64,000 nt of DNA from Sipunculus nudus (GCA_026874595.1 CM049316.1:16453839-16517838); one strand, 5' to 3'. Positions 36,401 through 51,400 are shown, counted from the first letter of the stretch. Notes: generated from the letters alone by a model not told the origin. Translations and numbers: made by a program.

Positions 36401-39400
36401 AGTAATCATTCACCTGTTTATATACTTGTTCATAGTGGTTTCAAATTCCTGAAGAGTAATTATTGTTAAATTAAAACCTTTGTGAATTATGGATGCTTCA
36501 TCTCCACTGGTGAACTGATATTAATATTGGTAAACAGAAAGAAAAAACATACCTAAATTGGTATCTCATCTAGGTATAGCATACCTGTAGGGTCAGTAAT
36601 GTCCTGGCAAAATGTTGATAATATTATATATATATAATCACATTTGTGTTACTTATATAGATAGTATAAATTATATCAAAACTATTGTATTAAGTGACAA
36701 TAATGAACTAGAATGTCCCCTAGTACATCTCTCTAAAATTATTGCCAGACTGGTCATATTTTGTTTGCATATTAAACCATGAAATATTTATGGCAATACT
36801 ATGTGAAGTTTATTGTATACTAAGATTGCAAAAATGTAGCTTTCACAAAACAATGAAAAGGTGAAAATTGCAAAACACAAAGTCAACCACAGTATTTCTC
36901 CAAGTAATACAAAAGAAAAAGAAAGCAGTCCATGACTGCAAATGTACCTCCACCAGGCTTCTGATCACATTTTGATGTGTGCTGAGTGAGTACAGGAAAA
37001 ACATGAACGGTGTCCCAGAGAAACCTGTGGCAGTGTTCAGCAAATTGAAGGTTAAATCACAGGTAGCCCTATCCACCAGTACAGTCCATTTTCAGATATA
37101 CCATTATGAATACTTTGATGGATTTAGGCAAGAGCAAAATCCATAGACTTGAAGGTCATTCACAAAAAGAAATTATACTCAAAAAGAGCTGCAATTCTTC
37201 AGAACAATAATTTTTTTGTGGCCTGACTTATGAAAAAAAAATTTCAGCTAGCTTATAACACAATTTTCATATTAAAATCTGTATGACTATTAATGCAAGA
37301 TATTTTACTACCTGACCTTTCAGATATGTTATCTGGTGAGACTCCGGTATGGTACAAAGGTCAAGACAGAAGGAACATTCACAACCACATCATGGGAGGA
37401 GGCCATTGATTGTGATGCCAGCATCATGTCTAGTAAGTACAGACCAACAGTAGATATATATTTTATTTAACAACAGCAGTGATAGAATCCTTCACCCAGG
37501 CCAAGGAGTATTTAGATTAAATTTCATCCTTCATGATAAAATGGTCAACCTTTTCAAAATTGTGGACTGGTGAAAATTATAATGGGACTTATTGCTCATA
37601 CTCAAACTTCAGCTGCTATAAAATTAATGTTATCCTATCAGAAAGTGTGAATATATGTTTAAAGTTTACCATAAAGATATACCAACATTTTTTTAATAAC
37701 TATCATGTTAATTATTTACCTGAATTATTTATTGAGCCTGCAGTTATCTATCATGTTAATTGTTTACCTGAATCATTTATAGAGCCTGCAGTTACATACA
37801 GTATTCAAGGTCACATGGGCTTCCACCATTTTGTGATCACACAGTCACGGGAAGCAGAAGAGCAGAAGTACCTGGCGCATCTGTTGTACCCCCCAAGCAG
37901 AATTAACGGGAAAGTGGCTCACGTCATGGCGCTAAACAGTATGGCACACCGGCCTTCATGCCTGCAGGGGGAAGACTCTAACAATGACGATTTTCTCGAC
38001 GCTTTACCATTTTTCCCAGGGACTGATTTTCTTGCCAAATGTAGGAATATAAGTTTTGTGCAGAGAGATGTACTCAGGAAATATATAGGTGAGTGGAGTT
38101 TGAGTTATCTTGTTTTTATGAAAGGATGCACATGTTCCTAGCAAGTTTAATTATAAACCTGTTAGCTGCTTCTACACCATGTGATAATGGACTGTGCTAA
38201 GTTCAGCTCCTGTTAGCAGGGATGCCTGAAAAGCACTATGTCATGTATGTTCTTATTATAAAATATGTTATGCGAAAGGAAATGAAGGCACATTCATTTT
38301 TTTACCTAACTTTTATAAAAATAAGTTTGCAGATCAGTTGGAACTGAAACATCTGTTTATTCATTCAGTCACTTATATCCTGTATTGTGTTTCAGAATGG
38401 AAGAAATCTACAGAGAGGTCAGAGGTCATCACAGTTAATGAGATTCAACATGTTCTGAAAGTGGTCCATGAGAAGTGTTTTTCTCTCCTGCAGGCAGATG
38501 CTGTCAGAAAGAAACATGCTGAAAACCCACTACCAAAGAATTTCATATCAGGTATGTGTGGAGCCTACATACCTAATCTTTTATCAGTATATAAAAACAA
38601 CAACACCAAGCCAAACATGGTTTAATGGATTTAATCTTTAAATTCTTTTTTCATTTTTATACTGTTTATTATATATATATACATATATATATATATAATT
38701 GTTAAAGTAGCAGAAAATATGATGGTTAAATAAACTTAAGAAATCATCATATGAGAACAGTTAGTATTCTTAAAAATTCATGTGTATATATTTTAGAATG
38801 TGAACTTGATGGAGCACACAGTATAGAAAAACAGTGTCTGGTCATCAAAGAGACTTTGGAGAAGGCTGCAGAAACTGCCCGGCGAGAGAAGTTGTGTAAA
38901 CAGAAATCGGGAGAAGGAATAAACATGTTCTCCCCACCCAGGAGTAACACAGGTAACTGGTCATAGCAGAGATCCAAAATATCCAAAACCTGTGACAAAA
39001 CACCATGAGTCACCCACTTGGTGTCAGATTTTAAAGGATAAAGTTGCACTGATAAATTTAAATAAAGTTATTTTTCAGAGTGAAATCCCTTTGTCATATT
39101 GCTTCTTGCTTGCAGGATAGTGATTGTCAACAAGAGGGAAATACTATTACTTACTCTTTTAGATTATCACTGAATCTTGATTTATGTCCATTTGACCACA
39201 CCACTTTTAATTCAATATCATGACATTTTCCTTCTCACATTTAACAGTTTCAGCTTGACAACAAATTCTTCAAGCATATTCAAAATGGTGGCATGTGACA
39301 TTTGTAAATGGCAATATTCCTCCAAAAATGTGTTGATTGTCAACAAGAGTGAAATACAGTTTCTGACATTTTAAAATTATCACTGAACCATGGCTTATAT

Positions 39401-42400
39401 GTAACAATTTTAAACATTAGGGATGCATAAAAAGCACTTAAAAATAAAAGCAGGGGGGCCCTATGGGGATGTTTAAGAGTGGCTGTAGTGCTTGTCCGAG
39501 TTGTAGATTTCCCATCTTGACACTGTATTTGACCCACATTTGCTGGGAATAGTTAAGGGCCTTAATCACAGTTGACGCATTGTGAATATTTGGTACCAAT
39601 TTCAGGGTTGGGGAAGGGGGGGGATTAGATATGAGTTATCTAAAAGATGAAAAAAGTTCAAACATATTTCTTACACAACACTATTCCTACAATAATCTTG
39701 GGCCATGTTGACCCACACATACATACCTTATTAGTAACATACAAGAGTCCACACAGAGACATCTGGCGGCAAACAACAACTGTGGTACCCAACCTTTTAA
39801 CAAGACTGCTGTCAGTTTAAAGGGACATAACCTGGAGTGATATTATGTGTATTTTTTCACATTATCAGGTCAGTTTTGCTTTATGCAAAATTTCCCAGCA
39901 AAACCATCCCAGCATATAGTCTCAGTATCTCCCATACGGCTGTTTAACACCGTGATATGGTCATGCGTGTGAGTAAACACAGTCCATGTGTTGCTGTTTA
40001 CCATAACAAGCGAGAAGTCTGACTTTGCTTATGCGCAACATATCCCAAACAAGAACTAGTCCATACATATACATAGAACTTCATGTCCACTGCTGGACAC
40101 ACATCATAATCCACCTTTATTTTACATTCTTGTACAAGAGTAAACCAACATTTCAGGGCAATATTTTGGTTGGTACAAATTTATTTAAAAGAGAAGGTGC
40201 TATTATTCGACTTAATTCAACATGCTTTATAGGTGATAAGGCCCCTTTAAGGCAGGTGTCTATTTCTTTAAAAAAATGTTATGATCTGGGCTCTAAATGA
40301 CACAGGGGATTTTTTAAGGCCTGGCATCTGATCAAGGAAATATGATAAGTACTCTGTGAACAATATTTGAACTTAAGATAATCATGCTTTCACTGACACT
40401 GCCTGATGAACTTTGATCCTGACCTTAGACCTTTTTTCAGTGTCAGGTCTGAACATGGATGTGGTAGATTTACTGAGCCACTTCAAGCGCGATGGTTCAG
40501 CAGCCAGAGCCCCACCCAAACCAGCACAGACAAAGGTGATGACATAGTCACGGCATCTCAGTATGACTTTATGGAATTGAAGTTGTTTTTTTTTAAATAG
40601 AGTAAGACAAATTAAGGCCAGATTGTATAATTTGTTGGCTTATAAACTTTATGTGCAGCCCTGAATGTAAAAGGATGGAAAATAATGATATAACTGTTCT
40701 TTGTTATTATCCTGCATGTAATTCATGAATGTTCATGAGCAAACTCTTGTACCTTTAAGTTGATAAGAATGTGCTTCCTTTCTGTAGACTTAAACCTTGT
40801 AACTGTTTTCTTCTTGTTCATAAAATATTGCTGTCATTACCTATACCCTATGTTTATTAATAGCTGCTAGGTTGTTCTGAAACCACTGTTGGATCTTTTC
40901 ATCTAACTGATATGTTCTTAAAGGAAAATAATTTAAAAGTGATCAATGAATTTTTTTCCAGTTTAAAGAAATTCAAGGTAAAGGTCCATGAACCAACAAA
41001 TTATAAATTCTACCTTTGGTCAAAACTAAATAATCATATGTGATATTATTATATAAGTACTACATAGAGAATGGTAACCACAAGTTATATGTTATGTTAC
41101 ATGAAATAATACTTCCCTGGGATAAACTGAATGTTTCACTGTACTTATGTGTATTGGTATTGATTACATTCTTGAACACTTACTTCATTGCTTTCATGTG
41201 GTTACAGCCCTCCACACGACGTAGTCCACTGCTGCCTAAGTTTGACAGCGGTGACGGGAAGCTTTCTGCTTGGCCCGAGTGTGTACATTACCAGTACCAT
41301 GGAATCTAGTGAGTTACAGTCTCTTTAAAAATCTTATACCAGTTTAGTTACTTTGAATATGGGACAGCACAAGCCTGTGTATGATAACCTTTCCCTTTCT
41401 TTTTTCCTTGCATCAGGACAAATGTGTTCTTGTATTGTTTCTGTGTTATGGAGATAACTTTGTGCAATATGGTATTTGAGGTCATGCTTTAAAAATAACA
41501 TACCCTCTTTAAGTATATTTATAAGATAAATAAATATTAAGTCGATCAGTGTTTTGTGCCATGTTACATTTCCTAAAATTCCTTTACTCATGTGAAACTG
41601 ATTCATTTTATGTTTAAACACATTTGGTTTAAAAAGTACACTGTAATATGAAGACATGAAGATATTTTACAAAATTCTTTATTGCAGCTACCACAGAGGA
41701 GTAAAAACTGAAAAATTTGAAAACTTCTGCAACAAATTAGCCACCAGACTGAGCCACATGGAAACATTATCCACCTGTGTTGGTAAGGCAAGACAGACAT
41801 TAACAAGACGAACCTCAAGCAGGTCTTCCTTAGTCAGTAGTGGACAAAACAGGCGACAAATAATTGAAAAAGACAGAAACAGCACTGTAAAAGACGTGAA
41901 ACTAGGTGGCAGGAAGCGGAAGCAACCAGACTCGGAAAATGACAGTTTTGAAAGTGTCCGAAGGAACAGTCTAGGTACCCTAGAACAAAACAGTCTGGAT
42001 ACTTCCAGAAGGAAAAGCCTGTCTGCTGTCAGGACAACCAGCTCAGGAAAGAGAGACAACCTAGTTGTGGGTAGGAGAGACAGTTTAGTTTTGGGTAGGA
42101 GAGATAGTTTGCCATCAGGTAGGAGAGACAGTATAGCATCAGGAAGGAGAGAGAGCTTGACATCAAGAAGAAGAGAGAGTTTGGGATTAGGAAGGAAAGA
42201 AAGCTTTGATTCAAACAGCAGAGACAGTTTTGATATGAGTAGAAGAGAGAGTTTGGACACAAGTGGTGGTACCAGTTTTGATTTAAGTAGGGATAGTTTT
42301 GGTTTTGGAAGGAGGGACAGCTTGGCTGAAAGTAGGAGAGAGAGTACTGAATCGAATCGGAGAGACAGTTTGGACACGTCAAGGAGAGAATCAACCAGTA

Positions 42401-45400
42401 ACCCAACACCTCCGGGTGAATCCACTCAAAGGTGAGATCACTTCAAATGTTGAAAATATGCCTCAAACAAAGCTTTATTTTTAGCCAACCTGTGAGCTTA
42501 TGCGATGGCGCAGCGTCGTCTGTCCATCGTCAGCCATCCGCTGTCCAGGGCTGGCTTTCTGCCATCCATGGCTGTAAGTCAGAAACCGTCGGAGCTAGCA
42601 GCTCCAAATTACATGTAAGAATTAGTCACATGTGAAACTTGGTGCCCTTGAGCTTATTATTGGGTATCTGCATTAATTTAGATTTTATAGAGAAAAAGCT
42701 TAAAAACCTTTAAATATTTTCTTCTCAGAAACTGTCCAGCCAAATTGTCCAATATTTCACCCTGGAACAATCTCAAGTTTGTTCGAATGGTTCCAGTTTG
42801 GAGATTTTTGGCAGAGTTACAGGAGGTTGAACTTTGTCATCTGTCCTAAAAAGCACACTAAACTTAAAATCTCAGAAGCAGCTAGAGCTATAATCACCAA
42901 ATTTTATACCAATGTTTGTCACATATGTCATATCTGATTTTGAGGTATTGGTGGTGCCAAATACATAGATGTGTTTTTTACAAGCGAATCTGTAATTTTA
43001 AACTCTTCTAGCTTATACACTGATTTATGATGAAACTGTTAAGCTGATTGGTTTAAACTTTACAAGAATTATTCTATGGTAGGGTTCTGCCACTTATATA
43101 AGAATAGATTGGGTAAATACAGTTTAAAAAAAACATTGTATTCAATTGAAAAAGGCTTTCTGTATTTGAAAACAGATTTGACAACGTGCTGAGTTTCAGC
43201 AGCCAAGTCAAGAGGTTACTCAGTACAAACAGGTGGGGTCCAGACATCACCATGGCAACTGACCTGGCTCGGGGGGGAGGTGTCTAGACAATGTTTAGAT
43301 GCTGAATTCCCAGATTATTGGAACTATATCTCTCAGATGTTTGAAAAAACTTGGTTTGCATTTTAAGTGAATTGGGTTTATCATCAGGTCACATGTGAAC
43401 TGCTGCCCCCTCATTTTTGGTTGACCTCTGACCTTTCCTCACTGCCCAGCGTCCATTTGTCGGTCCGTTGCCACACATAAACCCACATATCTTGCGAACC
43501 GTTTGATCGATCAGGCTAAAAATTTTGCACAAATGTAGCCCCTTGATAGCTTTATAACATACTCTAAAAATGGTGGTGCCACTTGCAACCATTTTTGCAC
43601 AGCGTCCATTTCTTCATCTGCCTTGGGATAATATCACTCATATCTCAGCAGTGGTTTGACTTATCCACCTGAAATTTTGCAGGTTTATACATCCTGGACA
43701 GCTTTCTCGATTTTATGACAGATGGCGCCACCTACATTCAGGTTTACTCTGCAGACATCCAAGTTCATATCTCGAGAACCGTTTGACCGATTGGGCCAAA
43801 ATTGTGCATGTGTATAGATCTCAAATAGCTCTTCATAATAGGCAAAACTGGTGGCGCCACCTGCAACCACTTTTGCACAGCGTCGATCTGTTCATCTGCC
43901 TTGGGATAAAATCACTCATATCTCAGAAGTGGTTAGATTTTTCCACCTGAAATTTAGCAGGTTTATACATCATGGACAGCTTTCTTGATTTATGACAGGT
44001 GGCACCACCTACATTCACGTTTACTGTGCAGACATCCAAGCTCATATCCCGGGAACCGTTTGACCGATTGGGCCAAAATTGTGCATGTGTATAGATCTCA
44101 CATAGCGCTTCATCATAGGCAGCACTGGTGTCGCCACCTGCAACCACTTTTGCACAGCGTCAATCTGTTCATCTGCCTTGGGATAAAATCACTCAAATCT
44201 CAGAAGTGGTTTGATTTATCCACCTGAAATTTTGCAGGTTTATACATCTTGGACAGCTTTCTTGATTTATGACAGGTGGCACCACCTACATTCACGTTTA
44301 CTGTGCAGACATCCAAGCTCATATCCCGGGAACCGTTTGACCGTTTGGGCCAAAATTGTGCATGTGTATAGATCTCACATAGCTCTTCATCATAGGCAAA
44401 ACTGGTGTCGCCACCTGCAACCACTTTTGCACAGCGTCCATCTGTTCATCTGCCTTGGGATAAAATCACTCATATCTCAGAAGTGGTTTGATTTATCCAC
44501 CTGAAATTTTGCATTTTTATACATCCTGGACAGCTTTCTTGATTTATGACAGGTGGCGCCACCTACATTCTCGTTTACTGTGCAGACATCCAAGCTCATA
44601 TCCCGGGAACTGTTTGACCGATTGGGCCAAAATTTTGCATGCGTTTAGATCTCACATAGCGCTTCATCATAGGCAGCACTGGTGTCCCCACCTGCAACCA
44701 CTTTTGCACAGCGTCCATCTGTTCATCTGCCTTGGGATAAAATCACTCATATCTCAGCAGTGGTTTGACTTATCCACCTGAAATTTTGCAGGTTTATACA
44801 TCCTGGACAGCTTTCTCGATTTTATGACAGGTGGCGCCACCTACATTCACGTTTACTGTGCAGACATCCAAGCTCATATCCCGGGAACCGTTTGACCGAT
44901 TGGGCCAAAATTGTGCATGCGTTTAGATCTCACATAGCGCTTCATCATAGGCAGCACTGGTGTCGCCACCTGCAACCACTTTTGCACAGCGTCCATCTGT
45001 TCATCTGCCTTGGGATAAAATCACTCATATCTCAGAAGTGGTTTGATTTATCCACCTGAAATTTTGCAGGTTTATACATCTTGGACAGCTTTCTTGATTT
45101 ATGACAGATGGCACCACCTACATTCATGTTTACTGTGCAGACATCCAAGCTCATGTCTCGGAAACCGTTTGACCAATTGGACCAAAATTTTGCATGCGTT
45201 TAGATCTCACCTAGCTCTTCATCATAGGCAACACTGGTGTCGCCACCTGCAACCACTTTTGCACAGCATCCATCTGTTCATCTGCCTTGGGATAAAATCA
45301 CTCATATCTCAGCAGTGGTTTGACTTATCCACCTGAAATTTTGCAGGTTTATACATCCTGGACAGCTTTCTCGATTTTATGACAGGTGGCGCCACCAACA

Positions 45401-48400
45401 TTCACGTTTACTCTGCAGACATCCAAGCTCATATCTCGGGAACTGTTTGACCGATTGGGCCAAAATTGTGCATGTTGTAGATCTCACATAGCTCTTCATC
45501 ATAGGCAAAACCGATGGTGCCTCATGCAACCATTAATGCACAGCACCCATCTGTTCCTCTGCCTTGGGATAAAATCACTCATGTCTCAGCAGTGGTTTAA
45601 CTTATCCACCTGAAATTTTGCAGGTTTATACATCCTGGACAGCTTTATCGATTTTATGACAGGTGGCGCCACCTACATTCACGTTTACTCTGCAGACATC
45701 CAAGCTCTTATCTCGGGAACCATTTGACTGATTGGGCCAAAATTTTGATGTGTATAGATCTCACATAGCTCTTCATCATAGGCAAAACCGGTGGTGCCAC
45801 CTGCAACCACTTATGCACAGCATCCATCTGTTCATCTGCCTTGGGATAAAATCACTCATATCTCAGCAGTGGTTTGACTGGACAATTTTCTTGATTTTAT
45901 GACAGGTGGCACCACCTACATTCATGTTTATGCTGCAGACATCCATGCTAATATGCAACACACCTCACTCTATTCCCCTTGCCACTTAATTCATGCCTCA
46001 CTTCACCCGTCCCACTCTGATTTCTGCAGATACACATAGTCGCTTGTCGAATACCAGTATTCTAGTTTTAAAATGTCCTAGTCTGAAACTTGCAGGTCCA
46101 AAATGTCCATTTTGCTGAAATCATAATGACTAAGGTAGATATGCAGCCTTTTATTTGTATGAAGGACTAATGCTAATCATGATGCGCTAAATGCTTTGAT
46201 TGGCTTGTGATTATGAAACACTTGAATATTTGAATATGTTTAAAAGGTTACAGTTCATGATGGGACTAAATTGCCATAGAACAGTGGAATATGATGTTTG
46301 GCCTCAGATTTTAACTGCGAAAAATTGATACGGTCCCTTTTTTCACCTATATGGAAGTTTGTTGCATAAACAGCACGTATATTAGTCTGAACGCATCCCA
46401 GCCTTTGATCCTGCAAAAGGGGTTTCCTACAGCAGTACAGGCATCCCTTATTGGTTGAACAGATGATTACAACTGCTCTTTTAATTTTACAAGAGTAAGA
46501 TACCCTTATCAAGAAAGTTTCCCTGAACAAACTTTTTACACAGTTATGTAGTCACAGGTCAGTTTCTCACACCTTTATGACATGTGAGGTGTTTTGTTTA
46601 AGCCTTGGCCCTGAAATAATTACAGCCAATGGGGTCAGTGCTCCTTACACGCTTAGGCTCAGCGGTCTGTGACTGTTCAAACATGCGATATCCGGACAGA
46701 GAATTAGTAGACCTAATAAATAGTTAAATCAACTGTTTATGAAATAATTTGGTCCCTACAGTTTATGGTCTTATTAGCTCAGCTGACTTTAAGTCATCTG
46801 AGCTATAGTTGTGGTCCATTGTCTGTCGTCTGTCTGTCCGTCCGTCCGTCCTCCCCTCTGTCTGTCCGGATGTCCGTCCGTAAGACTGGCACGTTTCGAC
46901 ACCATTGGACCTACGAATCTGAAATTGGCCATACAGTTAGATGTCCCAAAAATCTCCTACCATGCCGAAAATTGGGTCAATAGGACTTTGTTCCTTCGAG
47001 ATATTAAGGAAAAACCTCAATTTTATTAGAAATCTATTTTCACACTTCAGGACTGCCATTTGATATTTTCAAGGACAGGTAAATTTCATGTGTTTGGCAC
47101 TCTGTATTGAATAAGGTAGTAATTAACCATAAAATAAGAATAATCATATTCTGTAGACATAACGTGTCATTTATAATTTAGAGGGAATCTGTCAAGAGGT
47201 AGTCTATCAAGATTTTACATTATGTCCTTTAAGGCTGTTGTGGGGTTTAAAAAGGAGACTTTCCGTTTGTGCCCTGTCGCAATCTCATTTTTGATCTATC
47301 CCTCCATCTGTCTGTTCATATGTCAGACCCATTTTTATTGCGCATTATCTCAAGAAATGTTCAACATATTGCTGTGAACATTTTACAGCAGGTCAGGGGA
47401 TATATGCTGCTGCATTTCAGACCCATCAGAAAAACAATATGGCTGCTAGACAATGATCTTCTTATTCCTTCACACACATTTTCTCATTGCCAAGTGATTT
47501 CCATGGCAATTTTACGTGTGATTTATACCTTTTAGAGAATGTTGGCTGTCAAATTTCAGATCTGCAGGAATACATTTTGGCCACTAGACGGCAATCTTGC
47601 ACCAATCTATAAATTCCTTTTTGTGAAAGTATCTTAAGAACCTTTTAAGCACTTGCCTTGAAAATTTTACCAAGGATAGACGCTCATGAGAGGATATCTG
47701 CTACTGAAAGCAGACCCATCAGATCCAGTATCGCTGCAAGGCTGCCATTTTTATTAGCCCATCTATGATGGGATGTAATGTGGTATATATACCCACAATC
47801 CATCTGTCTGTCCATCTGTCCATTAACTTTGAGTGTCACTGCGATAACTTACCAGGGCTTGGTGGATTTTCACGAAACTCACCATTACCACTAACCATGC
47901 AATAGATTATCTCATACAAGTTTGAAAACAGGCAAAAATCAAAACTGAGTGGTTGCCTTCTTATTTGCTGTGGCTTCAAATTCGCGATCCTCACGGTCAA
48001 TCTGTGACCATGAAATTGAAAACCACACTGTTTTGAATGCATACAAGGCCATATGCATTAATTTCAGAACCTGCCGAACGGTGGCGACAGTTGTGATTAA
48101 TCTTCAACACATAGTGAAATCCATCAAGCCTTGTGTGTAAACTTTAAAAGTGATTCAGAGAGATTAATGGGGCCCATTTATAATAGTATTGGTTGGCTTA
48201 GGCCTAGATGCGAAAACTGTGACCCTTTGCAGGGATGTGCTCACACCAGGCGGCGCACCCAGCAGGTTTTGCTGCCGCCCAGCACATGACTGGAAAGTGT
48301 CAATGTGACGTATGCTTGGCAGTAATATTAAAAAATTAAAAAACATCTATTTCACAGTGTTTTACCTGTATTACTGTCAGTGACCCCTGTCTGATATATC

Positions 48401-51400
48401 TGTTGTGTATTTGTGCCAAGAGAGATGACATCCAGTGGCGCTTTAAATGAATAATTAATAAAAGGTACTCTTTCACATTGTTCTGTATTTTGTTAATGTT
48501 AGTGAATTAAATTTGCTTCTTAAAGTAGTAAACATAGCTGCTACGGTAGCGCCACCTTTTATTTGTATGAAGGACTAATGCTAATCATGATGCGCTAAAT
48601 GCTTTGATTGGCTTGTGATTATGAAACACTTGAATATTTGAATATGTTTAAAAGGTTACAGTTCATGATGGGACTAAATTGCCATAGAACAGTGGAATAT
48701 GATGTTTGGCCTCAGATTTTAACTGCGAAAAATTGATAGGGTCCCTTTTTTCACCTATATGGAAGTTTGTTGCATAAACAGCACGTATATTAGTCTGAAC
48801 GCATCCCAGCCTTTGATCCTGCAAAAGGGGTTTCCTACAGCAGTACAGGCATCCCTTATTGGTTGAACAGATGATTACAACTGCTCTTTTAATTTTACAA
48901 GAGTAAGATACCCTTATCAAGAAAGTTTCCCTGAACAAACTTTTTACACAGTTATGTAGTCACAGGTCAGTTTCTCACACCTTTATGACATGTGAGGTGT
49001 TTTGTTTAAGCCTTGGCCCTGAAATAATTACAGCCAATGGGGTCAGTGCTCCTTACACGCTTAGGCTCAGCGGTCTGTGACTGTTCAAACATGCGATATC
49101 CGGACAGAGAATTAGTAGACCTAATAAATAGTTAAATCAACTGTTTATGAAATAATTTGGTCCCTACAGTTTATGGTCTTATTAGCTCAGCTGACTTTAA
49201 GTCATCTGAGCTATAGTTGTGGTCCATTGTCTGTCGTCTGTCTGTCCGTCCGTCCGTCCTCCCCTCTGTCTGTCCGGATGTCCGTCCGTAAGACTGGCAC
49301 GTTTCGACACCATTGGACCTACGAATCTGAAATTGGCCATACAGTTAGATGTCCCAAAAATCTCCTACCATGCCGAAAATTGGGTCAATAGGACTTTGTT
49401 CCTTCGAGATATTAAGGAAAAACCTCAATTTTATTAGAAATCTATTTTCACACTTCAGGACTGCCTAATATCAAAACCACTCATCTGGTTTTCTTCATAT
49501 TTACCATAAATATTCCTCTATATAGTTCCTATGTACATGCCAGAAATTAAGTCAGTATTATTTAATTTAAAAAAGTTATGGGCCCAAACATAATGGACAC
49601 TGTAAAAAAATCAGGAAAGATATTTGGTCACTTAAGACCAAAAGTGTTAATGGTAGGGACTTTTTTTCAGTAATACAACTTCAATTAATCAAAATTTAAT
49701 TTTATACAAAAAATTAGATCAAAATCTGTTAATTTTGTTTAAATATTGGCAAAAATATAAAATTGGTACCTTAAATTTTGCCCAAGTTTGACCATGGCAC
49801 GTTTTTTTCCTGTAAGTACTGTGGATTTAATTTTCACAGCATGTTTTTGTTAGCATTTTGTCTGTTAATACAAAAAATTTGAAATCAGTTGATCAAAAAC
49901 TGTAGATTTTATTCAAGTTTTCAATGTAACTCTATATCCCCTTGACACTCAATCCATGCCCCCCCTCAACCGTCCTTCTCTGATTTTGGCGGATACACGT
50001 AGTCGCTTGTCGACTACCCGTATTCTAGTTTAAAAAAGTTATTGGGCCCAAACACAATGCATTTTGTAAATAATCAGGAAAGAAATTTGATCACTTAACA
50101 CAAAACTTGTTAAAGCTAAGCACTTTTTTTTCAGTAATATTACTTTTATTAATCAAAATTAAATTGTATACCTAAAATTAGATCAAAATCTTTTAAATTT
50201 TTTAAAATATTAGAAAAAAATAAAAAATTCTTACCTTGCCCAACTTTGACCATGGCACGTTTTTTACCTGTAACTGCTGTGGATTTAATTTTCTAAGCTT
50301 GTTTTGTTAGCATTTCAACTGTTAACACCAAAAATTTGAAACCAGTGGATCAAAAACTGTAGATTTCATTCAAGTTTTCAAGCACCATGTCACATCAAGT
50401 TTACATCAAGCTAGTGTTATGCAGTTTGCTAGAGCTCAGCTCCCCAGCTTCAGCTCTAAGTTCCTTAAATTTAGCATACAGTTAGATGTCTCCAAAATTC
50501 CCTACCATGCCAAGAATTTTATCACTAGGACTTAATTCCTTTGAAATATTAATGAAAAACTTCATTTTTCCATTAAAAACCCATTGTTACACTGTAAGAC
50601 TGCCTAATATCAAAACCACTGATCTGACTTTGATCATATATAATATACATATTTTTCTATACATTCGCTATGCACATGCCAGAAATGATGTCAGTGTTGC
50701 GTAATTGTTTTAAGTTGAGGGCCCAAAAATAATGCACTTTTTAAAAAAACAAGAAATATATTTACTCCTTTAACAAGAGGATTGCTGAAGCTAGAGATTT
50801 TATGTCAGGGATGTAACATTATTTAATCAAGGTTCAATTGAATACCAAAAATTAGTTCTGAATTTTTCAAATTTTATAAGTTATTAGTATAAATATAAAA
50901 TTAGTACCTTAAATTTTGCCCAACTTTGACCATGGCACGTTTGTTTCCTGAGAGCACTGTTGATATAATTTTCATATCATGCACACATAAGGATTTCATC
51001 TTTGTAGTTTAGAAAGCTGAAAGAAATTGGCCAAATATTGTAGCTTTTATTAATGTTTATATGAGACCATGTCAGACCCAGGCTTAATCCAGCCCCTCTT
51101 CAGTCACCTGTATGTTGACCTTGTTGACCTTTCATCAGATTATGCATGCTTGAGCGAAGCATACACTGGGGCAGCCAGGCAGCTAATGCCCAGCCACAGT
51201 TGATCCAGGTGTCCAACCCAAGTCATCTAGTAGTTGTTTTGAAAAACAACATAACAATAAACAATAAATTAATAATTTTGTGTTGGTTTTTTATAACAAA
51301 TTAAAGAAAAATTATAGAAAAGGAATTTGTAAGTTGATGAGTAACAGAAAATTAACTTGCAGTTACTGATGATGTAAGAATCTTATATGGATGGATAGAA

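Noticed and set aside
41688-42425. Long minus-strand open frame (245 codons) and a second one at 42,029-42,409
   Set aside because: Both are antisense to the MTBP exon 16 repeat. The 24-nt period keeps all frames free of stops; leucine/serine-rich products have no independent support.
43985-45613. Repeated open frames of about 75-97 codons with nearly the same protein
   Set aside because: They follow the 277-bp tandem unit and have no flanking gene structure or known domain.
46255-48938. Identical 91- and 72-codon frames present twice
   Set aside because: They are equal because the DNA is a recent 911-bp duplication; no codon-level conservation can be claimed and one frame contains the TCCG microsatellite.
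46147-49465. Pair of LTRs flanking a retrotransposon
   Set aside because: The repeats lack TG...CA ends, no primer-binding site or polyprotein lies between them, and each contains the start of another element.
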